DNA of 64,000 nt from Gemmatimonadota bacterium (GTDB taxonomy: Bacteria > Gemmatimonadota > Gemmatimonadetes > Gemmatimonadales > Gemmatimonadaceae): contig VHBO01000006.1 in NCBI GenBank assembly GCA_016871895.1, forward strand, positions 1 through 64,000, in the 5' to 3' direction. This document shows, one piece after another, positions 26,987 through 36,302 of the stretch (its first letter is position 1; every line of letters starts with the position of its first letter). The notes under the pieces were generated by a model, which was not told where the DNA came from, searched no databases, and saw only the letters and a program-made list of their open reading frames with translations. Made by a program: the position numbers and the translations under genes.

Positions 26987-27252
26987 CGAAAAATCTGAAG
27001 AGGACCGACTACGTGGCGGCACTGTGCTAGGAATATTATACCTGCGGGCAACCCAAGCAGCTTAACATGGCAAGATAGTCGTACTGAAAAGCCCAAACCG
27101 TGGCTAGCAACCACGGTCGAAGTGAAAATAACGGTGAGCTATTTCATGAACGGTCACGGGGCTTGCGTTCCCGAGTATCTGGGATCCGAATTATATAATG
27201 TAGATGGATCTCTCAAAAACCTTTGGCTCCCAATACACATCACGAGGTGAAC
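26987..27252. promoter_or_regulatory. AT-richer divergent intergenic region with two -10 boxes and a hairpin
   Basis: This 266-bp gap is about 48% G+C in its middle. A perfect TATAAT lies on the minus strand at 27035-27040 (toward the TPR gene) and another on the plus strand at 27194-27199 (toward the next gene), neither with a convincing -35 box. Between them ACCGTGG (27097-27103) and CCACGGT (27111-27117) form a perfect 7-bp inverted repeat with a 7-nt spacer, which could be an operator or hairpin. No open reading frame of note is present. Confidence 0.45.
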
Positions 27253-27915
27253 ATGAGTGAACACAGCCCTTCACGTCGAATACTGCTTCTCTGTGTGGCC
27301 ATGCTAGGAGGAAGCATGTTACCAGCTCAGCAGGTAGTCAGTGGGGTGATCCCAGGTCAGACGAATGAGCAAACGGCGGTCGCGATCGTAAAGCTCGACG
27401 GTCTCGATATCGAGTTCGGGGAGGATGGAGATTGGAACAAGATGTACGCCACCTATCGGCAACCTGTCGCCTTCCCAGATCGCCAGGGTTTTCGCCGCGC
27501 GTACACCATAGCAGAGGAGCGCGCGAAAGCTCAAGTCAGCCGATTCATCTCTCAGCAAGTGCAGTCTGAGCGATTGGTCACACAGGTCGACAGTTCCTTA
27601 CAGCTCGCTCAAAGGAGCCAGGTTGGCGAGGCGGATGCAATTTCGAAATCCACGCAGCGGACCACGGTCGAGTCGGTCAGAGAATTCACGAGATCTTTTT
27701 CTGAGGCGACGCTCCGGGGGTTGACCGTCGTCGAGCAGGGATACGACGAGGCCGCTGAAGAGGTATGGGTCACCGTCGGGCTCTCGAAGTCTACGATTCA
27801 AATCTCGAATCGCCTTCGCTCTGCGCTGCAGGCACCATCCGCCCCCGAATCGGGTGAGAAGCGTAGCGGAGGCACGTCCCCGCAAGCTGAAGCAACCCGG
27901 CGTAAGATTCCGTAA
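27253..27915 (+). CDS. secreted LPP20/FlgT-related unknown protein
   Basis: 220 residues beginning MSEHSPSRRILLLCVAMLGG, a signal peptide ending near PAQQ, with GAGGTG just upstream of the ATG. The mature part has a helical AEERAKAQVSRFISQQVQSE region and a late strand-rich segment EEVWVTVGLSKSTIQ. This resembles the 'makes its own class of alpha/beta domain' pattern of LPP20/FlgT-N-like envelope proteins. The resemblance is by eye and weak. G+C is about 50-55%, unlike the flanks. It is followed by the HEPN-motif gene and a second secreted protein in the same direction. Function unknown. Confidence 0.55.
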   Translation: MSEHSPSRRILLLCVAMLGGSMLPAQQVVSGVIPGQTNEQTAVAIVKLDGLDIEFGEDGDWNKMYATYRQPVAFPDRQGFRRAYTIAEERAKAQVSRFISQQVQSERLVTQVDSSLQLAQRSQVGEADAISKSTQRTTVESVREFTRSFSEATLRGLTVVEQGYDEAAEEVWVTVGLSKSTIQISNRLRSALQAPSAPESGEKRSGGTSPQAEATRRKIP

Positions 27916-27949
27916 CAACAGCTTTCAGAGCCTGGTAGAGGCGCTCGGT

Positions 27950-28414
27950 ATGAAATTTCTCGTCAGGGACACGCAACGATCGCGCCATCGCAAGATTCGC
28001 GGCTTTCTGACGGCGGAATCTGCGACGATCTCGGTGCTACTCGCGTGCGTCGATTTTGAATGGACGGTGCGGCGAGGCATCTACGCGCTCGGTACGTCGC
28101 CCATCCGGGCATTGCGAGCGGAATTCATTTCCGGCCTAAAGGGCTACGCTCTGCTATGGAATCGTGAGGTTTCTGTATCGCCGAAGCGTCCGCTTGAGGA
28201 AGTCGTCGGAAATTGGGGTCTGTTGCAGCAGGCAATGCAGCTGCGCAATGCCATCGTGCACGGGGCCGAAGGGGCCGTGGGGGTCCGATACGCCTCGCCG
28301 CGTGTGGAAACCTTGCTTGCCGCCTCTGTGGCTGTGGCAGACTATAGCCGGGGCATCGGGGTGGACCTGTATCGTGTCCTTAGAAGGGCTCGTCGCCCGC
28401 GGACGGAGGAATGA
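27950..28414 (+). CDS. small protein with HEPN-type RNxxxH motif
   Basis: 154 residues from ATG 27950, which has GAGG 8 nt upstream. A GTG at 27854 would add 32 residues but overlap the previous gene by 62 bp. The protein is helical and has LLQQAMQLRNAIVHGAEG: R99-N100-x3-H104 is the classic HEPN signature (R, polar residue, H) found in RNases, toxins and nucleic-acid-linked helical proteins. There is no signal peptide, so it is cytoplasmic, in contrast to its two secreted neighbours. Its TGA overlaps the next start. No adjacent nucleotidyltransferase (MNT) antitoxin is seen. It may be a true HEPN RNase or merely a HEPN-like helical domain. Confidence 0.55.
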   Translation: MKFLVRDTQRSRHRKIRGFLTAESATISVLLACVDFEWTVRRGIYALGTSPIRALRAEFISGLKGYALLWNREVSVSPKRPLEEVVGNWGLLQQAMQLRNAIVHGAEGAVGVRYASPRVETLLAASVAVADYSRGIGVDLYRVLRRARRPRTEE

Positions 28415-29799
28415 TGAGTGTGCGTCAAGTCGCGAACATTGAGCAAGGCCGATGCCTCCGGTCTGGGGCGTTCAAGCTGGCCCTGAATGCTGTTCTTGTC
28501 GGCTTCTTCAGTTTGTGCTGCCCCGCTCTTGCGGAGGCGCAGCAAGAAATTCAAGACTCAGTTATCGTCGAGGTCGTCGGCATTGGGCCGACTCGCTGGT
28601 CGGCCCAGTCGAATGCCGCGCGTATCGCGCTGCAGCAAACGATGCAGCAGCTGGTCCTCGCCGACAGGGTCGTGTCTGACTCTGAAGTGCTCAAGGATGA
28701 CGTCATTTCGACTCTGAATGGTTTTGTGCGCCGAATCGAAGTCGTCGATGAGCGAAGGGTAGAGGGGGATTTCGAACTTCGGTGTCGGGTTGTGGTCTCT
28801 CCTTCTGCCGTCACCAATTACATCTCTCGCGCATCGGGCGAACAGTCGGCGAGGCAGGTCGATGCTGGCGCTATGCTCGGCGCAGCACTGGCGGTCAGTG
28901 AGCGGCGCAGGGCGAATTACCGATTGCTCGAGCGCGTGCTAAAGGGGGAGGGGAACGCCGTGGGGGCGCGCGTTCATGAAATTCAGGCCGATTCGAGAGC
29001 CGACGCCGTGCGTGTTTCCCTAAGCTTCGCGCTGGACACCGGCTGGATTGCACATATGGAGAGCGTCGGTCGAGCTATGCGAGACGGCCCTTCCGACCCG
29101 AACTCTTCCGAATTTACCGTTCATGCCGCAGTGCCGCTCCCTGGCTACAGGCCGGAAGATCTGGTGTGCAATGGCTCGTGCGCTCTCCAGCGGGCCACGG
29201 GGCAGTTCAAGTCGTTGTTTTCGTTTGACGTCATCGGAAGGCTCCCCGAAGACTTTTATAACCGCCAACTAAGGGTTTTCGCACTTATTGCTGGGCCGCA
29301 GCTCGCGGTGCTGTGGTACCCAGTACCGACTTCGCTCGGTAACAGCTGGGGCCCCTTGGGGGTACGTTACAGTGAAGATGGGAACCTATGTAACACGGTT
29401 TTTTCTCCGCGCCAGATGATGGGCGAAAGTGGTGTCTGCATTTCTGGCATGATAAAGAATTGGGATGTAAACCTCCCGACGGCATTCTTTGACGGCGCTC
29501 AAGACGTGACTGTTGTCGTCCTCCCTTTCGTGCCAGGCTGCGAGGGGGGGTGGGGTCAGATTGGACCCGCCAAGACAATAAGCCTCCGGGAGTTTGCAAG
29601 GGATTGTTTGTTATGGGGGGTCATGTCCGAAAACTATACTCTCAGTTCGGGGGAGGTTCGTTCACGGTATCGCCCCTCGGAGAGGCCATACACTTTCCGA
29701 TTCTCCGGTGCTTCCTGGAAGCTTGAAGCGGCAGACTTTGGAACGGTCCGGGGGGATGGGGTTCAAGGCAGCGTGAGTCTGTTCCGAAGGGTTCCTTGA
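28414..29799 (+). CDS. secreted protein with FlgT-N-like domain, unknown function
   Basis: 461 residues. The signal peptide is around residues 20-42 (LNAVLVGFFSLCCPALAEA). The N-terminal mature domain (VIVEVVGIGPTRWSAQ, SNAARIALQQTMQQLV, GFVRRIEVVDERRVEG, FELRCRVVVSP) follows the FlgT-N/LPP20 pattern of a beta-alpha-beta envelope domain. The C-terminal 250 residues are unrecognised and include four cysteines. Two ATGs overlap the previous stop; 28414 has GGAGG at a workable distance, 28411 is too close. The lower G+C matches the preceding two genes. There are no flagellar genes in the window, so a flagellar role is not supported. Confidence 0.55.
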   Translation: MSVRQVANIEQGRCLRSGAFKLALNAVLVGFFSLCCPALAEAQQEIQDSVIVEVVGIGPTRWSAQSNAARIALQQTMQQLVLADRVVSDSEVLKDDVISTLNGFVRRIEVVDERRVEGDFELRCRVVVSPSAVTNYISRASGEQSARQVDAGAMLGAALAVSERRRANYRLLERVLKGEGNAVGARVHEIQADSRADAVRVSLSFALDTGWIAHMESVGRAMRDGPSDPNSSEFTVHAAVPLPGYRPEDLVCNGSCALQRATGQFKSLFSFDVIGRLPEDFYNRQLRVFALIAGPQLAVLWYPVPTSLGNSWGPLGVRYSEDGNLCNTVFSPRQMMGESGVCISGMIKNWDVNLPTAFFDGAQDVTVVVLPFVPGCEGGWGQIGPAKTISLREFARDCLLWGVMSENYTLSSGEVRSRYRPSERPYTFRFSGASWKLEAADFGTVRGDGVQGSVSLFRRVP

Positions 29800-29896
29800 C
29801 GATCCTTGTAGACGTTGGCGGTAGTAGTTCAGGCATTCCAGGATAATGAATGGATGAGTCGATTTATCGCGAGTCTCGAGCAGTCATCCGCGTCCT

Positions 29897-30997
29897 TCAG
29901 ACGTTGAAGCGGAAGAGCAGGACGTCGCCATCCTTTACGAGGTATTCCTTCCCCTCGCTGCGGACGGCGCCCTTCTCCTTCGCGCCCTTCCACCCGCCAA
30001 GCGCGACGAAGTCGTCATACGCGACCGTCTCCGCGCGGATGAAGCCGCGCTCGAAGTCGGTGTGGATCACCGCCGCCGCCTTCGGCGCCGTGTCCCCCTG
30101 CTTGATGGTCCAGGCGCGGACCTCCTTCTCGCCGGCCGTAAAATACGTCTGCAGGCCGAGCAGGTGATACCCGGCGCGGATCAGCCGGTCGAGCCCCGCC
30201 GACTCGAGGCCGAGCGAGGCGAGGAAGTCCGCACGGTCCTCCGCCGGGAGCTCGGCGAGCTCCGATTCGATCTTCGCGGAGAAGGTCACCACCTCCGCGG
30301 GCTCGTGGTCTGCGGCGATCGCGGCGCGGAGCGCCGTGACGTACGGACCTTCCGTGCCGGTGAGTTCGGCGTCGGTGACGTTCGCCGCGTACAGGATCGG
30401 CTTGAGGGTCAGCAGTTGGAGGGGCTTGAGGAGCTCGCGCTCCTCCGGCGTGAGGCTCACGTGCCAGAGGGCGCGACCTTCTGCGAGCGGCGCCTGCGCC
30501 TTCTCGAGCGCAGCGGCCTCGGTGGCAGCAGCCTTATCCCCCGTCTTCGCCGCGCGCTTCGCCTTGTCGAGGCGCTTCTCCACGACGGAGAGGTCCGCGA
30601 GGGCGAGCTCGAACTCGATCGTCTCACGGTCGCGGGCCGGGTTCACGCTCCCGTCCACGTGAATCACGTCAGGGTCGTCGAAGCACCGGACGACGTGCAC
30701 GATCGCGTCGGTCTCGCGGATGTTCGAGAGGAAAGCGTTCCCGCGTCCCTCACCCTGCGAGGCCCCCTTCACGAGCCCGGCGATGTCGACGAACTGCACC
30801 GCCGCCGGCACCGTCCGCTCGGGGCGCACGATGTCCGCGAGCCGGTCGAGGCGCGGATCCGGCACGGTCACGACTCCGACGTTCGGGTCGATGGTGCAGA
30901 ACGGGTAGTTCGCGGCCTCGGCCTTGGCGGCGGTGAGGGCGTTGAAGAGGGAGGACTTGCCGACGTTGGGGAGGCCGACGATACCGAGGCTTAACAT
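29897..30997 (-). CDS. ychF: redox-regulated ATPase YchF (Obg-like)
   Basis: 366-residue P-loop ATPase of the OBG family associated with ribosomes and stress. G1 motif GLPNVGKSSLFNAL is near residue 8, and NYPFCTIDPN and DIAGLVKGASQGEG (G3) follow. A helical insert and a C-terminal TGS domain (QTYFTAGEKEVRAW, FERGFIRAETV) complete it. The ATG at 30997 is fixed by the conserved N-terminus, yet no Shine-Dalgarno sequence precedes it. Instead a 7-bp repeat array runs directly into the start codon. Confidence 0.95.
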   Translation of the reverse strand: MLSLGIVGLPNVGKSSLFNALTAAKAEAANYPFCTIDPNVGVVTVPDPRLDRLADIVRPERTVPAAVQFVDIAGLVKGASQGEGRGNAFLSNIRETDAIVHVVRCFDDPDVIHVDGSVNPARDRETIEFELALADLSVVEKRLDKAKRAAKTGDKAAATEAAALEKAQAPLAEGRALWHVSLTPEERELLKPLQLLTLKPILYAANVTDAELTGTEGPYVTALRAAIAADHEPAEVVTFSAKIESELAELPAEDRADFLASLGLESAGLDRLIRAGYHLLGLQTYFTAGEKEVRAWTIKQGDTAPKAAAVIHTDFERGFIRAETVAYDDFVALGGWKGAKEKGAVRSEGKEYLVKDGDVLLFRFNV

Positions 30998-31063
30998 CAG
31001 GGAACAGGGGTCAGGGGTCAGGTATCAGACATCAGGTGACAGGTCTCAGGTGCTAGGGTACAG
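30998..31063 (-). repeat. tandem heptamer array, CTGANNN type (about 9 copies)
   Basis: Read on the minus strand this is nine consecutive 7-mers: CTGTACC, CTAGCAC, CTGAGAC, CTGTCAC, CTGATGT, CTGATAC, CTGACCC, CTGACCC, CTGTTCC, then CTG abutting the ATG of ychF. Period 7 is strict although the last three bases vary. It fills the 5' side of the gap between ychF and the four-helix-bundle gene. Related arrays lie at 31564-31584, 33681-33715 and 35096-35123. Confidence 0.8.
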
Positions 31064-31167
31064 CGGTTAATAGCCGAGAGTGTCGGTACCGATTCTGTCG
31101 GAAGATAAGGGAACTCGATGGAAGGAATCGACGATGATGCTCGCCGGCGCGGGTGCATCCTCCTCGC

Positions 31168-31581
31168 ATGGCATCCTTCCGAAAGCTCGCGGTCTGGGAA
31201 AAGGCCCACACCCTCACGCTGCTGACGTATCGCCTGGCCGAGGAACGACTGGTCCGACGCCACCCCGAGCTCGCCTCGCAGCTCACCCGAGCCGTCGCTT
31301 CGATCCCCGCGAACATCGCTGAAGGCCTCGCGCACCGGAGCGATGCGCAACTCAATCGCTTCCTCTCCATCGCGTATGCATCGGCACAGGAGGCGGACTA
31401 TCACTTCCTGCTCGCCAAAGATCTCGGAGTCATCCCCGTCACCGACTATGCCCATCTCGAGGCGCGCCTGACCGAGGTGCGTCAGATGCTCTCGGGACTA
31501 CGGCGGCGCGTCCAAGCTCGCGTCCGAGTCAAAGGAAAAAGGGGAGGCCGAACGGCCTCCCCTCTGACCCCTCTCACCTGA
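31168..31581 (+). CDS. four-helix-bundle protein (23S rRNA-intervening-sequence / S23 type)
   Basis: 137 residues from ATG 31168. [25 protein letters not shown], then [15 protein letters not shown] and [23 protein letters not shown] match the small four-helix-bundle family named after proteins in 23S rRNA intervening sequences (related to Avd of diversity-generating retroelements). Function is unknown in most lineages. The gene points against both neighbours. Its final 17 or so residues ([16 protein letters not shown]) are encoded by the hppA terminator hairpin and by a heptamer array, so the natural protein end may be recent. Heptamer arrays bracket the gene in opposite orientations. The family call is firm, the role open. 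Confidence 0.85.
   Translation: MASFRKLAVWEKAHTLTLLTYRLAEERLVRRHPELASQLTRAVASIPANIAEGLAHRSDAQLNRFLSIAYASAQEADYHFLLAKDLGVIPVTDYAHLEARLTEVRQMLSGLRRRVQARVRVKGKRGGRTASPLTPLT
31541..31562 (-). terminator. rho-independent terminator of hppA, inside the four-helix gene's 3' end
   Basis: GGGGAGGCC (31541-31549) pairs perfectly with GGCCTCCCC (31554-31562) around a GAAC loop. On the minus strand it is followed by TTTTTCCTTT, a classical U-tract, 28 bp past the hppA stop. It lies within the last codons of the opposing four-helix-bundle gene. Confidence 0.8.
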
Positions 31582-31584
31582 CCC
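31564..31584 (+). repeat. short heptamer array, CTGACCC type (3 copies)
   Basis: CTGACCC, CTCTCAC, CTGACCC in tandem on the plus strand. This is the reverse orientation of the array on the other side of the four-helix-bundle gene, and the unit CTGACCC is shared exactly. It includes the end of that gene and stops 6 bp before the hppA stop codon. Confidence 0.65.
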
Positions 31585-31590
31585 CTCGGC

Positions 31591-33648
<2,058 letters not shown>

Positions 33649-33680
33649 GGGAGGGAGGGGAGGGGAAAGGGGGACTACGG

Positions 33681-33715
33681 ATGAAAGAAGAAAGCTGAAT
33701 GCTGCAAGCTGAAAG
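33681..33715 (+). repeat. tandem heptamer array, CTGAAAG type (5 copies)
   Basis: ATGAAAG, AAGAAAG, CTGAATG, CTGCAAG, CTGAAAG in strict 7-bp phase, 33 bp upstream of the hppA start. It is A-rich compared with the other arrays but shares the CTGA core. It lies in the 111-bp gap between pth and hppA. Confidence 0.7.
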
Positions 33716-33727
33716 TTCGACTGCGAT

Positions 33728-33764
33728 GGTGACACGCGACGGGCGATAACGCCCGACCGTCACC
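33728..33764 (-). terminator. two-tier hairpin at the end of pth
   Basis: Outer stem GGTGAC/GTCACC (33728-33733 with 33759-33764) and inner stem CGGGCG/CGCCCG (33740-33745 with 33750-33755, loop ATAA). It includes the pth stop codon. There is no T-tract, so termination is plausible but not certain. Confidence 0.5.
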
Positions 33765-34335
33765 GATTGAACGCGTTCATCACCGGGAGGATGCCGTCGG
33801 CGGTCCACTGCCGCAGCGCCTGTTCCAGCGTCGGGAAGAGGGCCCGCACGTCGGCGGCCTCCTGCTTCCCGAAGTCCCCGAGCACGTAGTCAGCGAGGTC
33901 GCCGATGCGGCGCTGGGGGTCGTTCGGTCCGACGCCGATGCGGAGTCGGGCGTAGTCCTGGCCGCCGAGCGCCTGCTCAATGCTCTTCAGCCCGTTGTGC
34001 CCGCCGGCGGAGCCCTTCGCTCGGAAGCGGAAGGCGCCCACCGGCAACTGCACCTCGTCGGAGATGACCATCAGGTCGGCGACTGCGGCCCAGAACGGTC
34101 GCCGGAGCCAGGGCTTGAGGACCGCCCCGGAGAGGTTCATGAACGTCAGCGGCTTCACGAGCCGCACCTTCACGGCGCCGACGGTGCCCGACGCGGTCAT
34201 CGCCTCGCCGTCCTTCCGCCAGCCGTCGCATCGCCACGCCTCGGCGAGGTGGTCGACGATCCACCACCCCACGTTGTGCCGCGTGTCGACGTACGCCGCG
34301 CCGGGATTGCCGAGCCCGAGGATGACTTTCATCAT
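33760..34335 (-). CDS. pth: peptidyl-tRNA hydrolase
   Basis: 191-residue enzyme that releases peptides from stalled peptidyl-tRNA. LGLGNPGAAYVDTRHNVGW contains the catalytic histidine; PLTFMNLSG, VISDEVQLPVGAFRFR (catalytic aspartate) and GSAGGHNGLKSIEQAL follow. It lies 26 bp downstream of rplY in the common L25-Pth pairing, so the two probably share a transcript. Confidence 0.95.
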   Translation of the reverse strand: MMKVILGLGNPGAAYVDTRHNVGWWIVDHLAEAWRCDGWRKDGEAMTASGTVGAVKVRLVKPLTFMNLSGAVLKPWLRRPFWAAVADLMVISDEVQLPVGAFRFRAKGSAGGHNGLKSIEQALGGQDYARLRIGVGPNDPQRRIGDLADYVLGDFGKQEAADVRALFPTLEQALRQWTADGILPVMNAFNR

Positions 34336-34361
34336 CGCGCTCGGCGCCCCCGACGTCGGGC

Positions 34362-35009
34362 TTACTTCGCCTCGGCCGACTCGTCGGCCTTCGCCTTGCG
34401 GATGAGCTCGGGCTCGCCCGCGCCCGCCTCACCGGCTGCCGGCTCGGCCTCGACGCGCGGCGCGGCGCAGACGCAGACCGTCGCGTCGGGCGTCGAGTGG
34501 AGCGACACGCCGGCCGGGAGCGGGACCTCGCCGGCGTGGATCGACTGCCCGATGCCGAGCGCCGTCACGTCGAGGGAGATGTGGCCCGGGATGTTCGACG
34601 GGTCGCAGGAGACCTCGAGCTCGTGGAGGACCTGGTCGAGGAGGCCACCGCCGAGGCGCACGCCCTCGGGCGTCCCGGTGAAGTGGATCGGGACGCGCAC
34701 CGTCACCTTCTCGCCGGCGACGAGTTCCTGGAAGTCGACGTGCACGATCTGCTTCTTGAACGGGTGGCGCTGGATCTCGCGGATGAGCGTGTTGCTCGTC
34801 TTGCCGTCGATATCGAGGGCGATCACGGTGCTCTGGTACGGGTGCTTCTCGAGGAGGAGCTGGAGCTTGTGGTGATCAAGCGCGATCGGCTGCGGCTGCC
34901 GGGCGTGACCGTAGATGACGGCGGGCACCTGACCGGCGGCGCGGAGCTTACGGGCGACGCCCTTGCCGGTGGTGTCGCGGCTGGTGGCGGAGAACGGAAC
35001 AGTCGACAT
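34362..35009 (-). CDS. rplY: 50S ribosomal protein L25/general stress protein Ctc
   Basis: 215 residues: an N-terminal 5S-rRNA-binding L25 domain (GVARKLRAAGQVPAVIYG, HPFKKQIVHVDFQEL) plus a C-terminal TL5/CTC domain (VPIHFTGTPEGVRLGGGL, IPGHISLDVTALGIGQSIH). The end is Ala/Glu-rich (EAEPAAGEAGAGEPE). Long CTC-type form rather than the short E. coli L25. Located between prs and pth, all on the minus strand. Confidence 0.93.
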   Translation of the reverse strand: MSTVPFSATSRDTTGKGVARKLRAAGQVPAVIYGHARQPQPIALDHHKLQLLLEKHPYQSTVIALDIDGKTSNTLIREIQRHPFKKQIVHVDFQELVAGEKVTVRVPIHFTGTPEGVRLGGGLLDQVLHELEVSCDPSNIPGHISLDVTALGIGQSIHAGEVPLPAGVSLHSTPDATVCVCAAPRVEAEPAAGEAGAGEPELIRKAKADESAEAK

Positions 35010-35095
35010 CGGAACTACCTCGTGAGATTCGGCGCGCTACGTGGGTGCCCGGGAGATCCGGCCCAGCGTCGCGCCAAGGGAAACGGGACGAACAT

Positions 35096-35123
35096 CTGCT
35101 ACCTGCTACCTGACACCTGCCTC
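35096..35123 (+). repeat. tandem heptamer array, CTGNYAC type (4 copies)
   Basis: CTGCTAC, CTGCTAC, CTGACAC, CTGCCTC in 7-bp phase on the plus strand. The last unit overlaps the prs stop codon (35122-35124). It sits in the 112-bp gap between prs and rplY, whose remainder shows nothing recognisable. Confidence 0.7.
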
Positions 35124-36075
35124 AATCGAACAGCGAACTCACCGACTGGTCCGCGTGGGTGAAACGGATCGCCTTCGCCAGCAGATCGCCGACAGAGAGG
35201 ATCGCCAGCGTCGGGAAGCGCTTGTGCTCCGGGGTCGCGAGGGAATCGGTGATCGCGACCTCGGTGATCGGCGCGTCACGGAGCCGCTCGACGGCGGGGC
35301 CGCTGAGGAGTCCGTGCGTCGCGCAGACGTAGACGTCGCGGGCGCCGAGCTTCTTGAGCGCCCGCGCGCCCTCGCTGACGGTCCCGGCGGTGTCGATCAT
35401 ATCGTCCACCAACAGGCAATCGCGCCCCTCCACATCACCCACGACGTTCACCACCTCGGCGACGTTCGCCGCGGGGCGCCGCTTGTCGATGATTGCGAGG
35501 GAGGCGTTCAGGCGCTTGGCGAAGCCACGGGCCATCTTCGCCGCGCCGACATCCGGGGCGACGACGACCGGGTCGGTCAGGTTCTTCTTGCGATAGTGCG
35601 CGGTGAACACCGGCGCCGCGTACAGGTGGTCGACGGGGATGTCGAAGAACCCCTGCAGCTGATGCTGATGGAAATCGAGGCCGAGGACCCGGTCGGCGCC
35701 CGCGCGCATGATCATGTTCGCGACGAGCTTGGCGCCGATCGCGACCCGGGGCTGGTCCTTCCGGTCCTGCCGCGCGTACCCGTAGTACGGCATCACGACG
35801 GTGATGCGCGCCGCGGAGGCGCGCTGAGCGGCATCGATGAGGAGCAGGAGCTCCATCAGGTTGTCCGCCGGCGGGTTCGTCGGCTGGACGATGAAGACGT
35901 CGGCGCCGCGGACATTCTCGTCAAGCCGCACGAAGACCTCGCCGTCCGCGAAGCGCGTCACGGTGGTCTTGCAGAGGTCGATGCCCAGCGACGCGGCGAT
36001 CCCCTCCGCCAACGGCTGATTCGCCGTGCCGGTGAGGATCCGGATGCCGCGGATGGGGACTGAGAGGCCGTCCAT
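35122..36075 (-). CDS. prs: ribose-phosphate pyrophosphokinase
   Basis: 317 residues. Makes PRPP from ribose 5-phosphate and ATP for purine, pyrimidine, His and Trp synthesis. RFADGEVFVRLDENVRG, PYYGYARQDRKD, the LDFHQHQLQGFF loop, VVVAPDVGAAKMA and the PRPP-binding loop LLVDDMIDTAGT are all intact. Class I bacterial enzyme by length. tRNA-Gln and ispE lie upstream in the same direction (an ispE-tRNA-prs-rplY-pth order common in bacteria). Confidence 0.96.
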   Translation of the reverse strand: MDGLSVPIRGIRILTGTANQPLAEGIAASLGIDLCKTTVTRFADGEVFVRLDENVRGADVFIVQPTNPPADNLMELLLLIDAAQRASAARITVVMPYYGYARQDRKDQPRVAIGAKLVANMIMRAGADRVLGLDFHQHQLQGFFDIPVDHLYAAPVFTAHYRKKNLTDPVVVAPDVGAAKMARGFAKRLNASLAIIDKRRPAANVAEVVNVVGDVEGRDCLLVDDMIDTAGTVSEGARALKKLGARDVYVCATHGLLSGPAVERLRDAPITEVAITDSLATPEHKRFPTLAILSVGDLLAKAIRFTHADQSVSSLFD

Positions 36076-36213
36076 GAGCGTGGTCGCCGCGCCGAGGTCA
36101 GGGAGGGAACCGAAAGCCCCGAAAGATAGGCGGGACCGGAGTCGGACGGCAGGGGGGCGCGGTCACGCAAGTGCCGATGGCGCCCGCAGTTGCCCCGCAG
36201 CGGCCCTCTCGGA

Positions 36214-36284
36214 TTGCCCCTGGTGGATTCGAACCACCATTCTCGCATCCAAAGTGCGATGTCCTGCCGTTGGACGAAGGGGCA
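36214..36284 (-). tRNA. tRNA-Gln (anticodon TTG)
   Basis: Cloverleaf on the minus strand: acceptor TGCCCCT/AGGGGCA, D-stem GTCC/GGAC, anticodon stem TCGCA/TGCGA with loop CTTTGGA (anticodon TTG), T-stem GGTGG/CCACC with loop TTCGAAT, discriminator A. CCA is not encoded. It lies between ispE and prs. Confidence 0.93.
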
Positions 36285-36302
36285 GCGGCGAACGAGTCGA
36301 AC

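Noticed and set aside
27854-27949. Longer HEPN-gene version from GTG 27854
   Set aside because: 62-bp overlap with the previous gene and no Shine-Dalgarno sequence; ATG 27950 fits better, though the extension cannot be excluded.
30998-31063. CRISPR array
   Set aside because: Units are 7 bp in direct tandem with no spacers and no cas genes nearby.
33649-33735. 29-residue extension of hppA
   Set aside because: It is encoded by the heptamer array and a purine-rich stretch; the conserved pump N-terminus begins at ATG 33648.
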